Positions 58,466 through 64,000 of a DNA stretch of 64,000 nucleotides are shown piece after piece. How positions within the stretch are numbered: position 1 is the first letter of the stretch; each line of letters opens with the position of its first letter. A program made the position numbers and the translations under genes. The notes beneath the pieces are model-generated. The model ran no database searches, was not told where the DNA came from, and saw nothing but the letters and a program-made list of their open reading frames with translations. This DNA comes from Saprospiraceae bacterium (GTDB lineage: Bacteria > Bacteroidota > Bacteroidia > Chitinophagales > Saprospiraceae): positions 186,001 through 250,000 of the forward strand of contig JADKEB010000031.1 of the NCBI GenBank assembly GCA_016718205.1, written 5' to 3'.

Positions 58466-59752
58466 TTATCCCATGACCAACAAATCATCCGTCACGTCCT
58501 CTTCCACTGGTCGATCTGCCAGATAAAAATAAATAGTAAACACCATAGATAGTATGAGGTAAGCTATCATGAATGTGTTACCAAAACTGATGGTTTTTTC
58601 TAATCCAAACCATGAATTACCGTTAGATAGGTATAGATAAATCCCTAAAAGCATTTTTACTGATTCTGCCAAAACAGATAGTCCGCTGCCATCCATCAGA
58701 CTGGTATATGCAAATACTGAAATGAATAAAAACACTCCATAATAAAGTATGTGAGCCGGTGCTATATCACCAATATTGTTGAATAGGTACATCATCAGCA
58801 ACATTGTCAATATCAATTGCAAAGAAGACCATATTTTGAGAAATCCGGATGCCTTTACATCGTACTTCGGTCTGTGATATATGTCTTTTGTGTAGGGTAC
58901 GGGATATTTTTCTGCAACATCTGTAGGTCTCCACCCGGTAGGCATGACCCAAATCCTGATTTTATCCCACCATGAATTTGTTCTCCATGCATCTTTAAAA
59001 AGAAGCCAGAGATGCTGATAGTTGATGATCCATGGATTCCAGGTTTTGACAGCTCTGGTGACACCATACACTGGAGGCACATCCTTCATCTCGGGCTGAA
59101 AAGTCCCAAAAATCTTATCCCAGATGATAAAAATCTGACTATAGTTCTTGTCCATATATTCCGGGTTGATAGAATGATGAACACGATGGTGAGAAGGCGT
59201 TACAATAATATGCTCCAACCATCCCATATTACCGATGAGTCTGGTATGGTACCAAAACTGGGCAAAAAGTTGGATAGGTCCTACGATGGCGATGATCTCC
59301 ACCGGTATGCCGATGATGGCCATAGGAATATATGTAAAAGTAAACAATGCAAATATTTCTGAAACCGATTGTCTGAGTGCACATGAAAGATTGTACTCTT
59401 CACTGCTGTGGTGGATGATATGTCTGTTCCAGAAAACATTGATCTCATGGCTCCATCTATGGACCCAATAGCCGGCAAAGTCAATGCCAATAAATGCCAG
59501 AACATATAGCATCCATGTCGATTGGATGGTGAAAACAGCAAAATGATTATAAAACCATTTGTAGCTCACTATGACAATCACTAATCCAAGTACGTCTTTG
59601 ATCACATTGGTCAGACCACTACTCAGACTGGAGATCGTATCAAACAACCTGTTGACACCTATGTGCATAAAGCAACTTGCACCATATTCGATGGCAATCA
59701 GCACAAGGAAAAAAGGAATAGCATAATTAAGGATTTGAGCGTATTGTTCCAT
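58466..59752 (-). CDS. Sterol desaturase / fatty-acid hydroxylase family membrane protein
   Basis: 428 residues. Histidine boxes YWVHRWSHEINVFW, HIIHHSSEEYNLS and SHHRVHHSINPEYMDKNYSQ are the di-iron ligands. Six or more hydrophobic helices span the membrane. The last 150 residues add further helices beyond the core desaturase, as in many Bacteroidota homologues. The substrate (sterol, hopanoid, carotenoid or fatty acid) is unknown. Upstream lies a TTTAGG-type repeat. Confidence 0.9.
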   Translation of the reverse strand: MEQYAQILNYAIPFFLVLIAIEYGASCFMHIGVNRLFDTISSLSSGLTNVIKDVLGLVIVIVSYKWFYNHFAVFTIQSTWMLYVLAFIGIDFAGYWVHRWSHEINVFWNRHIIHHSSEEYNLSCALRQSVSEIFALFTFTYIPMAIIGIPVEIIAIVGPIQLFAQFWYHTRLIGNMGWLEHIIVTPSHHRVHHSINPEYMDKNYSQIFIIWDKIFGTFQPEMKDVPPVYGVTRAVKTWNPWIINYQHLWLLFKDAWRTNSWWDKIRIWVMPTGWRPTDVAEKYPVPYTKDIYHRPKYDVKASGFLKIWSSLQLILTMLLMMYLFNNIGDIAPAHILYYGVFLFISVFAYTSLMDGSGLSVLAESVKMLLGIYLYLSNGNSWFGLEKTISFGNTFMIAYLILSMVFTIYFYLADRPVEEDVTDDLLVMG

Positions 59753-59759
59753 GTTATTA

Positions 59760-59848
59760 TTTAGGTATTAGGTTTTAGGTTTTTAGGGGGTAGGTTTTTA
59801 GGAGTTAAGGATTAGGTTTTAGGTGGTAGGTTGTAGGTTGTAGGTTCA
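59760..59848. repeat. TTAGG/TTTAGG-type simple repeat
   Basis: About a dozen imperfect TTAGG, TTTTAGG and GTAGG units in tandem. The end of the EI24 gene (stop 59805) lies in it, so its last 14 residues (LQPTTYHLKPNP) are encoded by repeat units. Confidence 0.7.
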
Positions 59849-60560
59849 GTCTGTTTTTTAGGAAATATTGCGTGCCGGCCACTGTGGTGAAATAGGGCGC
59901 GACTATCGCCCCGAGCACCGGAATGGCAAATAACAGCATAAAAATACCACCGAGTATGATGGATGCATATTTGTGACGATACACTTCACCTAGCGTCTCC
60001 CGAAAAGTCATATGCCGTTCAAGATAAAAATCCATGATGCCAAAACCTGTAAAATAAGCCTGTACTATAAATAACAGTGGAATAGCTATCAGATTCAATC
60101 CTGGGATCAGGCCAGCTATAAGTAAAAGTATCGTCAGGAAAATCTCCTTTACCATATTGCGCATGTTGATCCTTACACTTCTCGCTGCTGATGTCGCTGC
60201 TGAAAATCCTCTGATATCATATTCCCTATTGAGTGATTTTTCTGCTTTTTCAGAGATATAACTTAACAATGGTGACAAGGCTATCAGCAAAATGTATTTC
60301 AGAATGAGGATAAAGCCAATGATCAGACCCAAACCAATAATAAAACTTAAGAGCGTGGATTCATTAGCCCATTGCCATGGTGTTAAAACTGCGACAATTG
60401 AAGCACCGTATCCCGCAAGCATCCAAGCTCCCCAGATCATTACTCCAAATATCAACAATGCTATGAAGCCTGTAATAAGAATGTATTTTATAGCACCGGA
60501 TTTTAAGGATGCTATTGAATAAAAAAATGAAGATATGATATTTTTAATTTGCCCAATCAT
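59805..60560 (-). CDS. EI24/CysZ-like membrane protein
   Basis: 251 residues. Several long helices (KYILITGFIALLIFGVMIWG, LLSFIIGLGLIIGFILILK), SYISEKAEKSL, and the family hairpin LIAGLIPGLNLIAIPLLFI. YFTGFGIMDFYLERHMTFRE and GAIVAPYFTTVAGTQYFL are typical of EI24/CysZ. A role in sulfate uptake is known for E. coli CysZ but not transferable with certainty. The last residues derive from the TTTAGG repeat, so the native end may have been replaced. Confidence 0.85.
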   Translation of the reverse strand: MIGQIKNIISSFFYSIASLKSGAIKYILITGFIALLIFGVMIWGAWMLAGYGASIVAVLTPWQWANESTLLSFIIGLGLIIGFILILKYILLIALSPLLSYISEKAEKSLNREYDIRGFSAATSAARSVRINMRNMVKEIFLTILLLIAGLIPGLNLIAIPLLFIVQAYFTGFGIMDFYLERHMTFRETLGEVYRHKYASIILGGIFMLLFAIPVLGAIVAPYFTTVAGTQYFLKNRLNLQPTTYHLKPNP

Positions 60561-60572
60561 ATGACTTATTTG

Positions 60573-61964
60573 TTAAAAAGGACCATATTTGAATGGAACA
60601 CTGATTCCGACAAAAATAAGGGATATCAGAAAAATAATGATAAATAAAGGAAAAATAAATCTCAACCACCGGTCGAAGGGAATTCTGCACATACTTAGCA
60701 TTGCGATGATACCACCCTGAGAAGGATTGATCAGGTTAGAGACACCATCACCCACCTGAAAGGCAAGCACAGTAGTCTGCCTTGTCATACCCAAAAGTTC
60801 TCCTACGGGTACCATAACTGGTAATGTGGCCAAAGCCTGGCCACTTCCTGAAGGTATCACAAGATTCATAGCAATTTGAGCAAAAACCATACCTACCGCA
60901 GATAGCGCAAGCGGCAAATGCGTAAGGGACTGAGCCAAATGATGAGAAATGGTATCACTTATATTTCCCATCTCCAATGCGACTTTAATAGAAGTAGCCA
61001 ATCCCACAAGGAATGCTCCCGGGGCCACATGGCCAACAGATTTAAGACAATATTTCCAAATTCTTTCCCTGAATTTCTGTCGATGATCCCTATGATCAGG
61101 GTGATAATACAAAAGATGGCAGAGATCTGATTGATAAACCAATGGTGCACAAAGACTCCATAAAGTATGACGACGATACCAATGACAAAAGTCAGAAAAA
61201 TAGATAAGTCTTTTTTGCTCATACTGTATTGTTCCAATGGTTTGGACAAAGCAAATCCATGGCTGTCAATACCTGATGCAAGCTTTCTTCAGGTCGTGGG
61301 AATCTTTTTAAAATATCTTATATTGTAAAAATGCCAGAATAGTCAAGCCCATACATAATATTGTCCGTAAATGCCCAACCAGAAAAACAGGGGCAATTGG
61401 GCTATTTTTGTCCTGTCCCTATCGTATATGGATTAAATGGCGAAAGCCCAAAACCCACTGTAATAGCACCTACTGACATTCCGGCGGCCAGCATCAGATC
61501 ACCGCCCAATGCAAGGCTCAAAAGACAACCAATAGGAATCATTGCGATATTATTTTCATATCCCACAAAAGACGCCCAATGATCCAAATACAAAAGTCAT
61601 GATAAATACTATCAGATATTTTCTTTCTATTCCCATTTTCTTGACAAGAGTTCCTATAGCATTTTCTATAGCTCCCGATTTTTCCATAAACCCAAACATG
61701 ATGCCACTGGCCATTACTATAAATATAATATCTACCGCGGTCTTAAAACCTAAAGGCAATGCCATAAACATATCCATCAATGATAAAGGAGATTGTTCTA
61801 TGGTTTTATATGAACCTGGCACCACACTCAGTTTGTCCATCTATCTCCGCTCTATCAAAACTGCCTGCAGGAATGATATAACTCAATATGGCTGCCAATA
61901 TCAGCATTCCACATAAAAGTACTACTGGATGCGGTATATAATCATACCATTGTTTTTTATTCAT
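60573..61964 (-). CDS. YfcC-family transporter, heavily frameshifted
   Basis: Five or so frame pieces. The start is at 61964 (MNKKQWYDYIPHPVVLL, IIPAGSFDRAEIDGQT). Then come VVPGSYKTIEQSPLSLMDMF, SGAIENAIGTLVKKMG, GLSPFNPYTIGTGQ, a hydrophobic piece around 61200, and the C-terminal NLVIPSGSGQALATLPVM, GMTRQTTVLAFQVGDGVSN and IPFDRWLRFIFPL. The order matches YfcC, a membrane transporter of the arginine/ornithine or C4-acid type. 464 residues in total is normal. The many indels make the annotation of its exact sequence unreliable. Confidence 0.8.
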
Positions 61965-62000
61965 TATTTTATGTTATGGGGATCATTGTGAACCCTTATA

Positions 62001-63713
62001 TTATAATTTATGTCTTACCTTTCCATCTGTGATGGTGTACAGAATTTTTGTTTTCAGAATGTCATCATCGGTACATTTCATAAGATCCTGGCTTAGTATG
62101 ACAATATCAGCTACTTTACCAGGTCTCAAAGAGCCTTTAAATTTTTCTTCAAAAGCAGCAAATGCATTTCCCAATGTATAGGAATAGATAGCCTCTGCTC
62201 TCGTCATACATTGTTCTGCAAAAAACACAAGACCTGAGTCTTCTCGCTTTCTGGTAACCGAAGCATAAAAACTTTTGATAGGGTCCACATCTTCTACAGG
62301 AGCATCTGTCCCATTGGCTATCACAACGCCTTTATCCAGGAGAGATCTCCACGGATAAGCTCCATATTTAGCTCTTTCGGTTCCCAATCTTTTTACCACA
62401 AACGGGGCATCAGAAGTACAGTGTATACCTTGCATAGAAGCAATGATGCCATTCTTTTTAAATCTTGGAATGTCATCAGGATTGAGATGCTGTGCATGTT
62501 CGATCCTCCATCTCAGGTCTTTTTTATCCGGATGCTGCCCCATGAGCCCTTCGTAAATATCCAAAACGACGCGATTGGCCCGATCACCGATGGCATGTAC
62601 ACAAAACTGCATATCAGCAGCCATAGCCATATCAGCTATTTTTTTAACATCATATATATCAGTGGTATTTTGACCCTTAAAACCTGGTTTATCGGCATAT
62701 GAATCCAGCAACCAAGCCCCAAAGGCTCCTAAAGCACCGTCAACTTCTGATTTGATGGCATTGCAAGTATAAAAATTGTTGCCCACATTTACTCTTTTAT
62801 AATTGGCCACTTTTCCGTCAAGTACTTTTACAGGGTGTCGCGCCATTGCCCACAACCTTACTTTCATTTTTCCATCTATAGCAAGTTTTTCATATTTATC
62901 CAACTCTTCAAAACTGCTTCCTGCATCCTGAAACGAAGTGACTCCTTTTTTCAAGCATTCTTCTTCAGCTGTAAATACTGCCTGATACCATATAGAATCT
63001 AATTTTGCCTTGTCTAAAGAAGCCTGATATTCTCTGTATTTACTGCTTAAAATTCCCATCGCTCTTTCTTCAAATACTCCTATAGCTTCACCTTGATCAT
63101 TTCTGACGATTTCACCACCTACAGGATTAGGTGTTTCTCTATTAACACCAGCCAATTCCATCGCTTTTTGATTGGCATAGACAGAATGGCCTGAAGCATG
63201 GTACAATAAGACAGGATTGTCAGGCGACACTTCACTAAGGGTGTAATGATAAGGATAATTGTACATGTTTTGTTTGGGTATGCTATCCCATTTTTCCTGA
63301 TGCCATCCTCTGCCTATGATCCATTCACCCGGTTTACTTTCTTTAGCTTTTTTTCCTACTGCTGAAACGATTTCCTCCCAGCTTTTTGAAGTTAGAAAAT
63401 TGAGATTGATCAGAGAGTAGCCCAAACCGGAATAGTGACCATGCCCTTCGATAAAACCTGGCATAACAAAGTTGCCCCCTGCATCGATCGTTTCAGTATT
63501 TTTTCCTGTGTATGATGTCATTTCTCCTTCAGAGCCAATATGTACAATAAGTCCATCTTTGATGGCTATTGAGTTGGCATTGGTATAAGTGGAGTCCACA
63601 GCATAAATATTGGCATTTTTGATGATCATATCTGCTGCATCATCCTTGCAGCTCGCTAATAATATGAACACCAAACCAAAGATAAAATATTTCAAAATCA
63701 ATTTATTACACAT
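62001..63713 (-). CDS. YtcJ-type amidohydrolase lipoprotein
   Basis: About 570 residues from ATG 63713 (MCNKLILKYFIFGLVFILLASC), which gives a clean lipoprotein signal; the upstream ATG at 63776 would bury it. VMPGFIEGHGHYSGLGYSLI is the first metal motif (HGH). HAIGDRANRVVLDIYEGL, RIEHAQHLNPDDIPRFKKNG and NGTDAPVEDVDPIKSFYAS match the YtcJ amidohydrolase-3 family. It is probably periplasmic; the substrate is unknown. It is followed on the same strand by the YfcC transporter, which may import the product. Confidence 0.88.
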   Translation of the reverse strand: MCNKLILKYFIFGLVFILLASCKDDAADMIIKNANIYAVDSTYTNANSIAIKDGLIVHIGSEGEMTSYTGKNTETIDAGGNFVMPGFIEGHGHYSGLGYSLINLNFLTSKSWEEIVSAVGKKAKESKPGEWIIGRGWHQEKWDSIPKQNMYNYPYHYTLSEVSPDNPVLLYHASGHSVYANQKAMELAGVNRETPNPVGGEIVRNDQGEAIGVFEERAMGILSSKYREYQASLDKAKLDSIWYQAVFTAEEECLKKGVTSFQDAGSSFEELDKYEKLAIDGKMKVRLWAMARHPVKVLDGKVANYKRVNVGNNFYTCNAIKSEVDGALGAFGAWLLDSYADKPGFKGQNTTDIYDVKKIADMAMAADMQFCVHAIGDRANRVVLDIYEGLMGQHPDKKDLRWRIEHAQHLNPDDIPRFKKNGIIASMQGIHCTSDAPFVVKRLGTERAKYGAYPWRSLLDKGVVIANGTDAPVEDVDPIKSFYASVTRKREDSGLVFFAEQCMTRAEAIYSYTLGNAFAAFEEKFKGSLRPGKVADIVILSQDLMKCTDDDILKTKILYTITDGKVRHKL

Positions 63714-63751
63714 TATATATTTATTTAATTTGTGTTCAAAGTCACAGTTCA

Positions 63752-64000
63752 TTATATTTGCGAAGCCAGCGTACATGCCTGATGAATGGCTCTTTTGGCA
63801 TCCAGTTCAGCAGCTTCATCAGCCCCGCCTATGAGATGAGGCTTTAAGCCCTCAGCACTGAGTGCATCAAACAATCTACGGTCAGGCTCCTGTCCCGCAC
63901 AAACTACAACATGATCTACATTCAAAACTGATTGTTCGCCTTTGATATCGATATGCAGCCCTTGGTCATCCACTTTTATATAATTGACATCGGCCAACAT
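63752..64000 (-). CDS. fadH: 2,4-dienoyl-CoA reductase (FadH-like), C-terminal part only
   Basis: Only the last 82 or so residues are in the window. VDHVVVCAGQEPDRRLFDAL is the NADPH/FAD-domain strand of old-yellow-enzyme-type dienoyl-CoA reductases. LIGGADEAAELDAKRAIHQA is their conserved C-terminal block. The start lies beyond the window edge. Confidence 0.82.
   Translation of the reverse strand: MLADVNYIKVDDQGLHIDIKGEQSVLNVDHVVVCAGQEPDRRLFDALSAEGLKPHLIGGADEAAELDAKRAIHQACTLASQI

Noticed and set aside
59760..59848. True telomere or linear chromosome end
   Set aside because: The repeat is short, imperfect and internal, with ordinary genes on both sides.

Overview
The window is AT-rich and looks like a chromosome segment of a member of the Bacteroidota. 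The evidence is a type IX secretion sorting domain, several TonB-dependent receptors, SbcCD/PdeM, DUF368, DUF6787 and YfcC-type proteins, and repeated TAnnTTTG-type -7 promoter boxes just upstream of genes. The gene set resembles Saprospiria from wet or sludge habitats, but that placement is an inference. No rRNA, CRISPR array, prophage or intact transposase gene was seen. One tRNA (Arg-CCT) is present.

Layout. 0-14.7 kb: truncated tex, DUF368, a P1/S1-nuclease-like protein, a secreted N-formylglutamate-amidohydrolase-like protein with a T9SS tail, a sulfatase lipoprotein, DUF6787 plus an ABC ATPase, a methyltransferase, a GH31 glycosidase, then a cobalamin riboswitch controlling a BtuB-like receptor and a BtuG-like propeller lipoprotein. 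15-21 kb: an LptF/G permease, a MITE-filled gap, a divergent peptide deformylase, and the minus-strand operon queD-folE-fabD-algH. 21.5-23 kb: an AAA-ATPase/PD-(D/E)XK gene bracketed by fragments of a TonB-receptor 3' end. 23.5-34.7 kb: a locus of RND exporters, two small six-cysteine secreted peptides and their six-bladed beta-propeller lipoproteins. This locus carries duplication and deletion scars and is the most novel part of the window. 34.9-45.9 kb: a TonB receptor, a hydrolase, coaE, a penicillin acylase, a phosphate transporter fused to a helix-turn-helix tail, its DUF47 partner, a TPR-like protein and secG. 46-52.7 kb: DUF4349, pdeM, sbcD, sbcC, with a strange poly-C tract between the last two. 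52.8-64 kb: a DEAD-box helicase, a CDGSH protein, tRNA-Arg, ribA, mmcQ/yjbR, an FAD oxidoreductase, an SRPBCC protein, a DUF1801 gene broken by a MITE, a sterol-desaturase-type protein, EI24/CysZ, YfcC, an amidohydrolase, and the 3' end of a fadH-like gene.

Two themes cut across the window. First, about 20 conserved genes are split by one-base indels, mostly at homopolymers and often in compensating pairs. This looks like an unpolished long-read consensus rather than real gene decay. Genes are therefore reported over their inferred full span with the breaks noted. Second, the gaps hold at least four families of short inverted-repeat elements without transposase. Several have clear target duplications of 3, 8 and 10 bp, one is nested inside another, one interrupts a gene and one sits in the leader of a peptide gene.
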